Below are positions 1-9,458 of a stretch of DNA of 64,000 bases, in pieces (position 1 is the stretch's first letter; every line of letters begins with the position of its first letter). The notes beneath the pieces were generated by a model. That model saw only the letters and a program-made list of their open reading frames with translations. It had not been told where the DNA came from and ran no database searches. The position numbers were made by a program, and so were the translations under genes. Source of the stretch: Bacteroidota bacterium (lineage in GTDB: Bacteria > Bacteroidota > Bacteroidia > JABDFU01); assembly GCA_013286655.1 (NCBI GenBank), contig JABDFG010000001.1, forward strand, positions 25,459 through 89,458, in the 5' to 3' direction.

Positions 1-1286
1 AGAACCTGCCGTAGCAGTACCATGCTGAACCGTATTTAATCCGGCAATTGTAGAATCTATTGCAAATGTAATAGGAGAACCGGCCAGTGAGGTTATGTAA
101 GTCGAATCTGTGAAAATACTTAATCGTGTCATTCCTTTGGACGTTCTTTCAAGTCGAATATAATAGTTACTTATTGCTGAGCTAGCTGGGATACTTGTAG
201 GCGAAGTGGATACCACTGTACCTTTTTTGCCGTTGATGAAAAACACCCAATCATTAATATTGTTATCCGTGTTCACAGGGGATATTAGGCCCACTTCAAT
301 TCCATCCTGATCCGTCACCTGATAACTCATTGAGGCATCGTAATTAGACCAGTCAAGGTTTCCAGCAGTTAAAACGATAAGATCCGCTCCTACTCCATTA
401 CCTGTTGTATTAGGACTTGTTATAGAAAACCTAAACTCCGACTTAAAATAAGTATTGGAAAGAGTAGTTCCCAGACTTTTATATACCTTATCATAAGCTC
501 CATCATATGCATTTGTAAAATGACATTTTCCTGTATTGATAGATACTTCAGAACCAACGCTCGTCCAACCTGTCGTTTCTGAAAAACTATCTGTAAAAAT
601 AACCTCCTTGCATTTCGAAACAGGGGGCGCGCTATTATCACAAATAGCATCATTATCAATTGTTGCATTAAGACTCCTTGTCGAAGAACCTGCCGTAGCA
701 GTACCATGCTGAACCGTATTTAATCCGGCAATTGTAGAATCTATTGCAAATGTAATAGGAGAACCGGCCAGTGAGGTTATGTAAGTCGAATCTGTGAAAA
801 TACTTAATCGTGTCATTCCTTTGGACGTTCTTTCAAGTCGAATATAATAGTTACTTATTGCTGAGCTAGCTGGGATACTTGTAGGCGAAGTGGATACCAC
901 TGTACCTTTTTTGCCGTTGATGAAAAACACCCAATCATTAATATTGTTATCCGTGTTCACAGGGGATATTAGGCCCACTTCAATTCCATCCTGATCCGTC
1001 ACCTGATAACTCATTGAGGCATCGTAATTAGACCAGTCAAGGTTTCCAGCAGTTAAAACGATAAGATCCGCTCCTACTCCATTACCTGTTGTATTAGGAC
1101 TTGTTATAGAAAACCTAAACTCCGACTTAAAATAAGTATTGGAAAGAGTAGTTCCCAGACTTTTATATACCTTATCATAAGCTCCATCATATGCATTTGT
1201 AAAATGACATTTTCCTGTATTGATAGATACTTCAGAACCAACGCTCGTCCAACCTGTCGTTTCTGAAAAACTATCTGTAAAAATAA
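1..1286. repeat. 684-bp tandem DNA repeat inside the secreted protein gene
   Basis: Bases 1-602 reappear at 685-1286 with no difference I can see, a period of 684 bp (228 codons, in frame). Identity ends abruptly at 603/1287, where the second copy enters the N-terminal part of the protein. The repeat is cut by the window edge, so more copies may follow to the left. Lack of even synonymous differences suggests recent duplication or gene conversion; an assembly artefact is also possible. Confidence 0.9.
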
Positions 1287-1371
1287 TTTTATTACACTCA
1301 TTTACGTCCTGACCATAAGCCATATTTAAAAATCCTACAAACAGGAAAGCAATTAATTTCAACTTTTTCAT
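1..1371 (-). CDS. Secreted tandem-repeat protein (5' part, runs off the left edge)
   Basis: The reading frame is open from an ATG at 1371 down to base 1 with no stop, so 457 codons are visible and the C-terminus is missing. The ORF track omits it, probably because it has no stop in the window. The start MKKLKLIAFLFVGFLNMAYGQ is a clear Sec signal peptide. The mature part consists of ~228-residue units beginning VIFTDSFSETTGWTSVGSEV, rich in Ser/Thr/Asn with one or two Cys at the unit junctions. This composition fits a beta-sandwich (LamG or concanavalin-like) surface domain, which is inference. The first unit and the start of the second look identical at DNA level. A type IX secretion tail may lie beyond the edge but cannot be seen. 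No specific function is recognised. Confidence 0.8.
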   Translation of the reverse strand, partial: MKKLKLIAFLFVGFLNMAYGQDVNECNKIIFTDSFSETTGWTSVGSEVSINTGKCHFTNAYDGAYDKVYKSLGTTLSNTYFKSEFRFSITSPNTTGNGVGADLIVLTAGNLDWSNYDASMSYQVTDQDGIEVGLISPVNTDNNINDWVFFINGKKGTVVSTSPTSIPASSAISNYYIRLERTSKGMTRLSIFTDSTYITSLAGSPITFAIDSTIAGLNTVQHGTATAGSSTRSLNATIDNDAICDNSAPPVSKCKEVIFTDSFSETTGWTSVGSEVSINTGKCHFTNAYDGAYDKVYKSLGTTLSNTYFKSEFRFSITSPNTTGNGVGADLIVLTAGNLDWSNYDASMSYQVTDQDGIEVGLISPVNTDNNINDWVFFINGKKGTVVSTSPTSIPASSAISNYYIRLERTSKGMTRLSIFTDSTYITSLAGSPITFAIDSTIAGLNTVQHGTATAGS

Positions 1372-1403
1372 GTGTGTGAGTTTGAATTTTTGTTCGTTAC
1401 TAA

Positions 1404-1411
1404 CGAAGGTA
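1404..1411 (-). promoter_or_regulatory. Putative Bacteroidota -7 promoter element
   Basis: On the minus strand the sequence reads TACCTTCG, one base from the TAnnTTTG consensus, about 32 bases before the ATG at 1371. No clear TTTG -33 box is visible at the usual distance, so this is a motif match only. Confidence 0.35.
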
Positions 1412-1523
1412 TCGAAATATTTGCGTATTTTTCATTTTGCTAAAAAATTTCCACCATTTCTATTATAAAGCATCATAGAAGTGTAAAAGGAGAATTACGG
1501 ATATATAAATATGATAAACAAAA

Positions 1524-2396
1524 ATGGGGTTCGACAAGAGTTCTGTTAGGTTACTTCTCTACGCCAAGAAACACAAGGTTTCCTTTGATAGTGTTATTAC
1601 TATTGGGCGGCAAAAGCTGCTCTTGAAAAAGACTGTTTTAAAAAAAATACTGCAAGAATTTAATGTGCCTTTTTCTGATAATACTTTAGATTCCATTATA
1701 AATGCAAATGAAGGATACGCAGAGTCCTTACTGAAGTTATTTGGCGCAACAATTACGGATAGTCTTGATTTTTCTGATTATGAAGGAGCAAGTTTTATTC
1801 ACGATTTAAACAATATACTTCCTTCCAATTTAGAAAAAAAATATTCGCTTGTCATTGATGGAGGTTCATTGGAACACATATTCAATTTCCCTACCGCGAT
1901 TAAGAACTGCATGTCGATGATTAAAGTCGGAGGCCATTTTATTGGAATAACTCCCGTTAATAATTTAATGGGGCATGGCTTTTATCAGTTTACGCCTGAG
2001 TTATTTTACAGGATATTCTCGCCTGGTAATGGATTTCAAGTAGAGAAAATGCTAATTTTTGAAATTAAACGCAACCCTGTATTCTATGAAGTTGCCGACC
2101 CTGAATCTATTGCACAAAGAGTTATGTTGATTAATAATAATTATACTTATCTTTTTGTAATATCTAAACGAATAAGTGATTTGCCTATATTTTTATCCAA
2201 TCCTCAACAAAGTGATTACGTTACGATGTGGAAGGGAAGTAAGTATAATAAAAGAGAATACCGGATCAAAAAAATAATTCCAAAGAAATTAATATTGTTC
2301 GTCAGACCACTAATAAAAATGATTATGAATCGCCCTAAAAGGGGATTCAGTAAATTATTTTATAAAAAAGTAAATATAATAACACACAAGGATTAA
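1524..2396 (+). CDS. SAM-dependent methyltransferase-like protein
   Basis: A 290-residue protein whose middle resembles class I methyltransferases: YSLVIDGGSLEHIFNFPTAI (about residues 108-127) matches the acidic motif region, followed by MSMIKVGGHFIGITPVNN, the usual 'conditions of large-scale product' strand, and FYQFTPELFYRIF. The N-terminal glycine-rich SAM loop is not obvious, so cofactor binding is not assured. The basic C-terminus (RPLIKMIMNRPKRGFSKLFYKK) could touch the membrane. It is the first gene of a low-GC polysaccharide cluster, which suggests it modifies a surface sugar; this is inference. Confidence 0.7.
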   Translation: MGFDKSSVRLLLYAKKHKVSFDSVITIGRQKLLLKKTVLKKILQEFNVPFSDNTLDSIINANEGYAESLLKLFGATITDSLDFSDYEGASFIHDLNNILPSNLEKKYSLVIDGGSLEHIFNFPTAIKNCMSMIKVGGHFIGITPVNNLMGHGFYQFTPELFYRIFSPGNGFQVEKMLIFEIKRNPVFYEVADPESIAQRVMLINNNYTYLFVISKRISDLPIFLSNPQQSDYVTMWKGSKYNKREYRIKKIIPKKLILFVRPLIKMIMNRPKRGFSKLFYKKVNIITHKD

Positions 2397-2493
2397 TTTA
2401 TTTTGCATTAATTTTATTATATACAGGTATTGCAATGACATAGGGCTTTCGGTGACATTTTAATTGATCGTATCAATCGTTTACCTTTATTGC

Positions 2494-3672
2494 ATGAGAA
2501 TTTTAATTGTTTTACCAAACTTAGCGACCGGAGGTGCGGAAATTTTTGCCCTTCGTTTAGCAAAAGAGCTTTCAGCTAAAAACGAAACCTATGTTTATGA
2601 TTTAGCTTATCCTCTAACCGGTATTGATATCTCTTTAAAAAACAGAGAACTGCTTGAAGGAGTTCAATTAATAAAATTTTCACCCCCTTTTATTAACTTT
2701 TTCAATAGACTTTGGGTAAAATCTTCTTTGATCAGTAAATTGCTTTATGTTATTTTCTTATTTTTTCGAGGTAAGCAACTTGAAAAAATTGTTACAGAAA
2801 AAAAAATCGAAATTGTAAATACCCATTTAATTGCCGCAGATACCTTAGTGTCCCATTTTCTTAAAAAGGTCGTTCATATCATTACCTTACATGGAAGTTA
2901 TGAAGGTATAAACCACAAACACATTCGACGTAGAATAAAGACTCTTTCCAAAGCCAATGGCATTATATATACTGCTGATAAGAATCTAATTTTTATGGAT
3001 AAGTTTTCTTCCGAGATAAAAAATAGTGCACCTATAGTAAAAATATATAATGGGATGAAATTAACTAAACTATCCGACAAGAATTATAGGACGGAATGGA
3101 AGATACCAGAAGACGCTTTTGTTTTTATTATGGTTGCACGCCCCACCGAAACAAAAGGATGGCGGGAAGCTATTCGTGCTTTTGAATTACTCGTATGTAA
3201 AAATGCTTATTTTGTTTTAGTTGGAGATGGGCCTTATATTGAAGAACTAAAAACAGAAGTAAAAAGTAAAAATATCATATTTCATGGATACGGCTCCAAT
3301 CCTATAGACTTTTTGCTTTATGCAAATGTTGGTCTACTACCTACCTTTTATCCTCCAGAGAGTCTTCCAAATTCAGTCTCAGAATACCTGACATGTGGAT
3401 TACCTGTAATTTCAACAAATATGGGTGATATCAGGAAAATGATAGCGTATGAAGAAAAGCAGGCAGGATTTATTATCCCTTTTGATAGTTCTGGTCGAGC
3501 TTCAGTAACCGATTTAAATAATGCCATGAACATTTATCTTCAGGATGCGGAGCTATATCAGAGCCATAAAAAATTAAGCTTGTTAGCTGCACAAAAATTT
3601 GAAATGTCAAACTGCGTTAACAACTATCTTTCTTTTTACGGAAGTGTATTAAAGAAAAATGTTGGACGATGA
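2494..3672 (+). CDS. GT4 family glycosyltransferase
   Basis: The ORF track begins at a TTG (2464), but the ATG at 2494 gives MRILIVLPNLATGGAEIFAL, the standard GT-B/GT4 N-terminus with its glycine-rich acceptor loop, so I prefer it. The C-terminal half carries the nucleotide-sugar site: FIMVARPTETKGWREAIRAF, LVGDGPYIEEL, and the E-x7-E-like stretch YPPESLPNSVSEYLTCGLPV. It should transfer a sugar from a nucleotide donor to a lipid-linked glycan at the inner face of the cytoplasmic membrane. Its 3' end overlaps the flippase gene by 14 bases, indicating one transcript. Donor and acceptor cannot be told. Confidence 0.88.
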   Translation: MRILIVLPNLATGGAEIFALRLAKELSAKNETYVYDLAYPLTGIDISLKNRELLEGVQLIKFSPPFINFFNRLWVKSSLISKLLYVIFLFFRGKQLEKIVTEKKIEIVNTHLIAADTLVSHFLKKVVHIITLHGSYEGINHKHIRRRIKTLSKANGIIYTADKNLIFMDKFSSEIKNSAPIVKIYNGMKLTKLSDKNYRTEWKIPEDAFVFIMVARPTETKGWREAIRAFELLVCKNAYFVLVGDGPYIEELKTEVKSKNIIFHGYGSNPIDFLLYANVGLLPTFYPPESLPNSVSEYLTCGLPVISTNMGDIRKMIAYEEKQAGFIIPFDSSGRASVTDLNNAMNIYLQDAELYQSHKKLSLLAAQKFEMSNCVNNYLSFYGSVLKKNVGR

Positions 3673-5110
3673 TATTATGCTGAAATTTTTTTTCACTTCC
3701 ACTTTTCTTTACACCTTGGGAAGCCTATTCCCCACTCTGTCTGGATTGGTACTACTCTTTCCTTATACTCAAAATCTCAGCATTGGTGATTATGGAACCT
3801 TGGCAATTTTGATTTCCTTTACCCTTTTCATGCAGATAGTCATCAACTATGGAATCGATAATTACATAGCTATACATTATTTCAACTTCAACGACAACCC
3901 ACTACAGTTGAAAAGATTTATCAGTACAATGGCTATTTTCTTGCTATTTATTGGCGCCACAAGTATTGTACTTATGGCCTTAACCGGCAATTTATTACTT
4001 GGATATATTTTTAAAGACAAAGGAATCTCCTTTTTCCCCTATTGTTTTATGAGTGTGGCTACTGCCTTTTTTAATGTTCTATTTAAAACATATACAACTC
4101 TGCTTATCTATCTTCAAAAACCATTAAAGTTCTTTTTGTTTAATCTTGTTAATTTTATCGCCACGGTCTTACTTTCCTGGATATTACTTGATTTATATCC
4201 GCATACTTTGATAGGTCCTATGTGGGGACGATTATTATCCGGATTGGTCATCTTTCTGCTTTCACTTTCATTTTATATAAGGGAATATGGTATTGGTTTT
4301 GACAGAACCAAATTATCGGGTTTGCAAAAATTTTGTACTCCAATACTGGCATTTGGCCTGTTATCGTGGATTATTGCCTATATATTCAATTATATACTTA
4401 AAGGCACAGAAAACGTAGGGGTATTTGCATTTGCTATGCAATGCACTCTTCTTATAGAGTTTAGTCAAAATGGGCTGACTAGTGCAATTAATCCTAAAAT
4501 ATATCACTTATGGAAAGACCGTAGCTTAGTTAAAAGCACTCCGGAGGAGAACAAATATCACCATCTCTACACGCTGGTTACGATCTTGTTGATTTCTTTA
4601 AGTATCTTGCTCCTGCCCTTGTTTGTTCCATTATTTGTAAAAAAAACAGACTATTATTCCTCTTTCACTTACTTACCTTACTTGTGTGCTGGTTTTGCAT
4701 TCAGGGGACTTTACAACATATTTATCAATCCCATTTATTACTTCAAAAAAACGAATACGTTGCCACGAATGCTTTTTATTTCCGCCATTTTTCAAATCGT
4801 TTGCGGGATAGTTCTGATAAAATATTTTGGCATTTGGGGGGCTGTCTGGAGCAGCGTATTGGTTAAACCTATACAAGTTCTTCTCCTATGGCAAAGCAGC
4901 AGAAAATTATTTGCATTCAAATTCAATCTCTTCAAAATGATCTTTCTACCTATACTCTATGTAACAGGAGTTATCGTTATTTATCAGTTTCCCGGTTACT
5001 CCAATTCTATTATGCCGGGTATACTACAATTTCTGTTCGCTAGCCTGTTGATACTTATCGCATTCAAAAATGAACTTCATTCTATACCGCTTTTGTTTAA
5101 AAAAACATAA
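3659..5110 (+). CDS. Polysaccharide flippase (Wzx/MATE-like) membrane protein
   Basis: A 483-residue, strongly hydrophobic protein with roughly 12-14 membrane segments and few charged residues outside short loops. This fits the polysaccharide-biosynthesis flippase group of the MOP superfamily, which moves undecaprenyl-linked glycans across the inner membrane. The start is ATG 3659 (MLDDDIMLKFFF) or the in-frame ATG at 3677 six codons later; both leave the first helix whole. It sits between two glycosyltransferases, overlapping the first by 14 bases and abutting the second with no gap, as expected for a surface-glycan operon. Flippase function is a family-level call. Confidence 0.82.
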   Translation: MLDDDIMLKFFFTSTFLYTLGSLFPTLSGLVLLFPYTQNLSIGDYGTLAILISFTLFMQIVINYGIDNYIAIHYFNFNDNPLQLKRFISTMAIFLLFIGATSIVLMALTGNLLLGYIFKDKGISFFPYCFMSVATAFFNVLFKTYTTLLIYLQKPLKFFLFNLVNFIATVLLSWILLDLYPHTLIGPMWGRLLSGLVIFLLSLSFYIREYGIGFDRTKLSGLQKFCTPILAFGLLSWIIAYIFNYILKGTENVGVFAFAMQCTLLIEFSQNGLTSAINPKIYHLWKDRSLVKSTPEENKYHHLYTLVTILLISLSILLLPLFVPLFVKKTDYYSSFTYLPYLCAGFAFRGLYNIFINPIYYFKKTNTLPRMLFISAIFQIVCGIVLIKYFGIWGAVWSSVLVKPIQVLLLWQSSRKLFAFKFNLFKMIFLPILYVTGVIVIYQFPGYSNSIMPGILQFLFASLLILIAFKNELHSIPLLFKKT

Positions 5111-6169
5111 ATGACAAAGGTTCTGTACTTTTATGCCCTCCCCTCTACATTTATTAATAAAGACCTGGGATTTTTATCAGAAAAGTTTTCAGTACTTCCC
5201 TTTTCTTTTAGTCCACCTAAAAAACAACTATCCCTCATCTGGGTAATGAAAGAATTAGCTTTCATTCTTAGAAATTTTTCAAGTGCAAAGATTTACATAT
5301 GTCAGTTCGGAGGTTACCATTCTTTTTTGCCGGCTTTGATTGGAAAGGTGTTCAACAAACCTTGTTTAATAATTACCGGAGGTACCGATTGTGTTGCCCT
5401 TCCGTCCATAAATTATGGCAATTTTCGAAAATATTTTTTAGGTCTTTTTACCAAATGGTCGTATTCGCTTTGCTCCCACATTTCACCAGTCCACGAGAGC
5501 CTGATGCTGAATAACTATACCTACCAAAAAGATGACTATCCAAAACAAGGGATTCTATATTTCTGTCCTCAATTAAAAACACCGTATACGACCATTTACA
5601 ATGGCTATGACAGTTCCTTCTGGAAAAAAAACAAAGAAAAGAAAAAGAACGTTTTCACTACAGTGGTGGGGAGAATTAAAATGTCCTTTACTATTCCCCT
5701 AAAGGGAATTGATCTGATACTTGAAATAGCTCCTTTATTTCCGGAATGCGAATTTCGCCTTATAGGCATCCCTCCAGATTATAATTTAGGCGAAACCACC
5801 GGTAATATTGTAAAAATCCCTTTTAGTACTAACGATGAAATTCGTGACACATACAGTGAGTCGGAATTTTACCTTCAGTTATCCATGTCCGAAGGGTTTC
5901 CAAATGCCTTATCAGAAGCGATGCTCTGTGAATGCATACCAATCGTGAGCAATGTAGGTGCGATGCCATTCATTATTAATGATGGAGGATTTATTTTAAA
6001 CCATCGGGATAAAAATGAATTAACTGCTTTAATCCGGAAAGCACTGATCTGCGACAAAGCTACTCTTGCTCAAGGCGCCAGGTTGAGAATCGCAAAAAAC
6101 TTTCCCGATACGCTGCGAAAAAAAAATCTTACTGCTTTGATTGATCGCCTTATATCAGAAACACATTAA
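5111..6169 (+). CDS. GT4 family glycosyltransferase
   Basis: A 352-residue GT-B glycosyltransferase starting directly after the flippase stop codon. N-terminal features include MTKVLYFYALPS and the acceptor-side segment CLIITGGTDCVALPSINYGN. C-terminal donor-binding features are VVGRIKMSFTIPLKGIDLIL, ECEFRLIGIP, and SMSEGFPNALSEAMLCECIP, the E-x7-E motif of GT4. It is the last gene of the polysaccharide cluster. Substrate is unknown. The cluster is small and has no polymerase in this window, so it may be part of a larger set or make a short glycan. Confidence 0.87.
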   Translation: MTKVLYFYALPSTFINKDLGFLSEKFSVLPFSFSPPKKQLSLIWVMKELAFILRNFSSAKIYICQFGGYHSFLPALIGKVFNKPCLIITGGTDCVALPSINYGNFRKYFLGLFTKWSYSLCSHISPVHESLMLNNYTYQKDDYPKQGILYFCPQLKTPYTTIYNGYDSSFWKKNKEKKKNVFTTVVGRIKMSFTIPLKGIDLILEIAPLFPECEFRLIGIPPDYNLGETTGNIVKIPFSTNDEIRDTYSESEFYLQLSMSEGFPNALSEAMLCECIPIVSNVGAMPFIINDGGFILNHRDKNELTALIRKALICDKATLAQGARLRIAKNFPDTLRKKNLTALIDRLISETH

Positions 6170-6184
6170 TAATGTATTTCTTTT

Positions 6185-6192
6185 TATATTCG
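6185..6192 (+). promoter_or_regulatory. Putative -7 promoter element very close to a start codon
   Basis: TATATTCG lies five bases before the ATG at 6198. It matches TAnnTTTG with one change. If it is used, the addA-like mRNA would be nearly leaderless. Evidence is motif and position only. Confidence 0.3.
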
Positions 6193-6197
6193 GCTAA

Positions 6198-9100
6198 ATG
6201 AACTTCACCGTCTATAAATCTTCCGCAGGATCAGGCAAAACATTCACCCTGGTAAAGGAATACCTTAAGCTCGCCCTGGCGGATGAGCAAAAACCTCCGG
6301 AAAAATACCGTCACATTTTAGCCATTACTTTTACCAATAAGGCTGCGGCTGAAATGAAAGAACGGATTATCAGTGCGCTGAAGGACCTTTCTGAACCTGG
6401 AAATAACCCTGTTATCCTTAAAATACTACGGGATGAAACAGGGCTGGACGAAAACACGGTAAGAATTCGTGCGAAAGGAATATTACAAGCTATTTTGCAT
6501 AATTATGCTGACTTTGCCATTGGAACGATCGATAGCTTTGTTCACCGCATTGTACGCACATTTGCCTACGACCTCCGGCTGCCTGTTAATTTCGAAATCG
6601 AGATGGACAGTAATAAATTGTTAAAAGAGGTAATCGAGTTGCTCATTTCAAAAGCGGGTGTTGATGAACACCTTACCCGCGCACTCGTGGAGTTTACCGA
6701 ATCTAAAGCAGAAGAAGAGAAAAGCTGGCATATCGAAAAAGACCTTTTTGAATTCGCGAAGAATCTTTTAACCGAAGATGGGATTATTCACCTCGAACGT
6801 CTGAAAAACCTAAGCACGACCGATTTCCTGAGCATCCGTAAGGTCCTGAACGAAAGTATCCGGCAATTCGAAAGCAGCATTCAAAACATTGCTTCAGAAG
6901 CCATGCGACTAATTATAGAACAAGGACTGGAACATACCGCCTTCTATTACGGCAGAACTGGGATCAGTGCATGGTTTTCGAACCTTTCGGCAGCCAATTT
7001 TGACAAGTTAGAACCGAATTCCTACATCAAAAAAACCATTACTGAAAACAAATGGTTTACGGATAAAACTTCCGCTGCAGATCAGGCTAACATCGAAAAG
7101 ATCTCAGGAAAGCTTTCTGAAGCCTTTCATGCTATTCAACTGATTACAGAAAAACAACAGGCCTTGTATTGCCTCTTTAAACTCATCAATAAAAATATCT
7201 ATTCCCTGGCAGTGCTGAATGAAATTGAAAAATTACTGGAAGAACTAAAAAGACAAAATAACATTTTACACATTTCGGAATTCAACAAACTGATCTCGAG
7301 GATAGCTCTTTCTCAGCCGGTTCCTTTTATTTATGAACGTATTGGAGAAAAATACAATCATTATTTAATCGATGAATTTCAGGACACTTCCGTTATGCAA
7401 TGGCAAAATTTACTGCCTTTAATTGAAAACTCCTTAGCGGAAGGCCATTCCAGCATGCTGGTGGGTGATGGGAAACAAGCTATTTACCGCTGGAGAGGCG
7501 GAGAAGTAGAACAATTCTCCCAGCTACCAAACGTTTTTCTAAAAGAAAAAAATGAATTTGTCAGGGATCGTGAACAAACCCTGAAGCGCAATTTTAATGA
7601 AAAACAACTTAACAGGAACTTCCGGAGCAAAAAGGAGATTATTGAATTTAATAATTCTCTGTTTGCTACTTTAGCAAACAAACTGGACGAAAAGTATAAA
7701 AACATCTATAAAAATCTCGAGCAACTCGCAGACCAAACGAATACGGGTGGCTTTATCTCGCTTAATTTTATTCAAGAGTCGGAAAACGGAGACTTAGCAC
7801 AGTTGATCCTGGAACAAATTCATACGATCATTCTTCAATCCCAAGCTGACCGGTATCAGTTAAAAGACATTGCCATTCTTTGTCGTACCAACAAAACGGG
7901 AAGCATCATTGCGGAACACCTGATACAAAAGGGTATCAGCGTGCTATCTCCTGACTCCCTTCTTCTTAAAAATTCGAGAAAGGTTCAATTTATCGGTTCC
8001 TTATTGAATCATGTCAATCACCCTTTTAATGACATCAGCAAGGTTGAGATTTTGCAGTACCTGATCGAAAACAACAGAATTTCAGAAGATCTGCACAGCC
8101 TGATAAACAGTCTAAAGAACAAGCGCAGCAATGCATTTGCTCATTTATTAAGGCAGAACGGATTTGAGTTTAACCAGCTTCAGCTTATAAAACTACCGCT
8201 GTATGAGCTGGTAGAGCATTTGGTCAAAGTCTTTAAACTTGGGGAAACGGCGGATGCATTTGTCCAGTTTTTTATGGACGAGGTACTGGAATATAGCATC
8301 AGCAATAACAACAACCTTTCCGATTTTATAGAATGGTGGGAGGTCCGGAAAGAAAGTGCTTCTTTGAATGTACCAGGGGGAATAAATGCGGTCAGCATCA
8401 TGACCATTCATCGTTCTAAGGGCCTTGAGTTTCCGCTTGTTATCCTCCCGAATACGAGTTCGAAGTCCAATAGCCGGGGTAATCTCTGGGTTGATTTAAA
8501 ACATGGGGAAGTGCCTTCTTTGGAATCCGTTCTGCTCCCTTTGAGCAAAGAAATGGAGAAAACCAAGTATGCGGACCTCTATCTGGAAGAAAAAAACAAA
8601 TCCCTGCTGGATGACATCAACCTGCTGTATGTTGCACTTACAAGGCCAGAGGAGCGCCTATATATATTGAGCCCTGTGCCTTCACAAAAACCGGAAAATC
8701 TGGGTTCACTATCCGATATGCTATGTCATTATTTACAAACTCAACATATCTGGAATGATCATCAGAGTGTGTATGAGTTTGGAGTCATGGCAAAACATCC
8801 AGCTAAAAAAGAAGAAATCAGTACAACGGTCAAATTGAAAAAATTTCTATCATGCGATTGGCGTTCCCTATTGAAAATACGCGCGGATGCACCAGAAGCC
8901 TGGGGCCTGGAAGAATATACCAGCAAAAAAGATTTTGGCCTGATCGTACATGCCATTTTATCAAAAGTGAGACTAGCTTCTGATCTTGCACCTGTTCTTA
9001 CGCAGTTTTTAAATGACGGGATTATTGACGTACCTGAAAAAGAACAATTATTACCTAAACTTAAAAGCATACTTGAACACGAACAAATTCGCAATTTTTA

Positions 9101-9344
9101 TAAAGAAGGAAGTATGATTAAAACGGAAACTTCGATTATTCTGCCAAACGGAGAAAGTTTCCGGCCCGACCGGGTTGTCATTTCGAGGAATCTGGCGACT
9201 ATTATTGATTACAAGACGGGAGTAAAAAAGGACGAGCACATTAAACAAATTAAAAAATACGCCGAGTTAATAAGCCGGATGGGCTATCCTGATGTGGAAC
9301 AATATTTAGTTTATATAGATGATGAAAGTATTTTGAAGGTTTAG
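6198..9344 (+). CDS. addA: AddA/RecB-like UvrD-family helicase-nuclease
   Basis: A 1048-residue SF1 helicase with all hallmark motifs in order: Walker A SSAGSGKTFTLVKEY (residues ~8-22), ITFTNKAAAEMKERI, Walker B LIDEFQDTS (~389), GDGKQAIYRWRGGE, LNRNFRSKKE, MTIHRSKGLEFPLVIL (~733) and LLYVALTRPEERLYI. The C-terminus holds a PD-(D/E)XK nuclease: FRPDRVV (~988), IIDYKTG (~1003), then QIKKYA. This is the AddA layout for double-strand-end resection before RecA loading. The usual partner gene addB is not next to it here; upstream is a glycosyltransferase and downstream an insertion sequence. It may therefore act with an AddB encoded elsewhere. The symbol is by architecture. Confidence 0.88.
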   Translation: MNFTVYKSSAGSGKTFTLVKEYLKLALADEQKPPEKYRHILAITFTNKAAAEMKERIISALKDLSEPGNNPVILKILRDETGLDENTVRIRAKGILQAILHNYADFAIGTIDSFVHRIVRTFAYDLRLPVNFEIEMDSNKLLKEVIELLISKAGVDEHLTRALVEFTESKAEEEKSWHIEKDLFEFAKNLLTEDGIIHLERLKNLSTTDFLSIRKVLNESIRQFESSIQNIASEAMRLIIEQGLEHTAFYYGRTGISAWFSNLSAANFDKLEPNSYIKKTITENKWFTDKTSAADQANIEKISGKLSEAFHAIQLITEKQQALYCLFKLINKNIYSLAVLNEIEKLLEELKRQNNILHISEFNKLISRIALSQPVPFIYERIGEKYNHYLIDEFQDTSVMQWQNLLPLIENSLAEGHSSMLVGDGKQAIYRWRGGEVEQFSQLPNVFLKEKNEFVRDREQTLKRNFNEKQLNRNFRSKKEIIEFNNSLFATLANKLDEKYKNIYKNLEQLADQTNTGGFISLNFIQESENGDLAQLILEQIHTIILQSQADRYQLKDIAILCRTNKTGSIIAEHLIQKGISVLSPDSLLLKNSRKVQFIGSLLNHVNHPFNDISKVEILQYLIENNRISEDLHSLINSLKNKRSNAFAHLLRQNGFEFNQLQLIKLPLYELVEHLVKVFKLGETADAFVQFFMDEVLEYSISNNNNLSDFIEWWEVRKESASLNVPGGINAVSIMTIHRSKGLEFPLVILPNTSSKSNSRGNLWVDLKHGEVPSLESVLLPLSKEMEKTKYADLYLEEKNKSLLDDINLLYVALTRPEERLYILSPVPSQKPENLGSLSDMLCHYLQTQHIWNDHQSVYEFGVMAKHPAKKEEISTTVKLKKFLSCDWRSLLKIRADAPEAWGLEEYTSKKDFGLIVHAILSKVRLASDLAPVLTQFLNDGIIDVPEKEQLLPKLKSILEHEQIRNFYKEGSMIKTETSIILPNGESFRPDRVVISRNLATIIDYKTGVKKDEHIKQIKKYAELISRMGYPDVEQYLVYIDDESILKV

Positions 9345-9355
9345 TTTAATTATTA

Positions 9356-9375
9356 TAGGGTCTTCTCTAAATTCA
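9356..9375 (+). repeat. Left terminal inverted repeat of the IS
   Basis: TAGGGTCTTCTCTAAATTCA. It pairs with the complement of 11028-11048 over about 19 positions with one indel. Confidence 0.8.
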
Positions 9376-9422
9376 GAGCCCTTTATTGACAAGTATTTTG
9401 TTGATAAAAGCATAAAAAAATA

Positions 9423-9458
9423 GCCCCGAAATTGCCATAAAATGGACAAATTCGGGGC
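9423..9458 (+). promoter_or_regulatory. Stem-loop around the first transposase ATG
   Basis: GCCCCGAA at 9423-9430 is complementary to TTCGGGGC at 9451-9458, giving an 8-bp GC-rich stem whose 20-base loop contains the ATG at 9442. In many IS elements such structures mute translation from outside transcripts. Here that role is inference. The more likely transposase start is the ATG at 9502, so the stem would lie in the leader. Confidence 0.45.

Noticed and set aside
420-1301. Two identical-looking ORFs (95 and 65 aa, minus strand)
   Set aside because: They are off-frame shadows of the tandem repeat; the real frame starts at 1371 and is open to the left edge.
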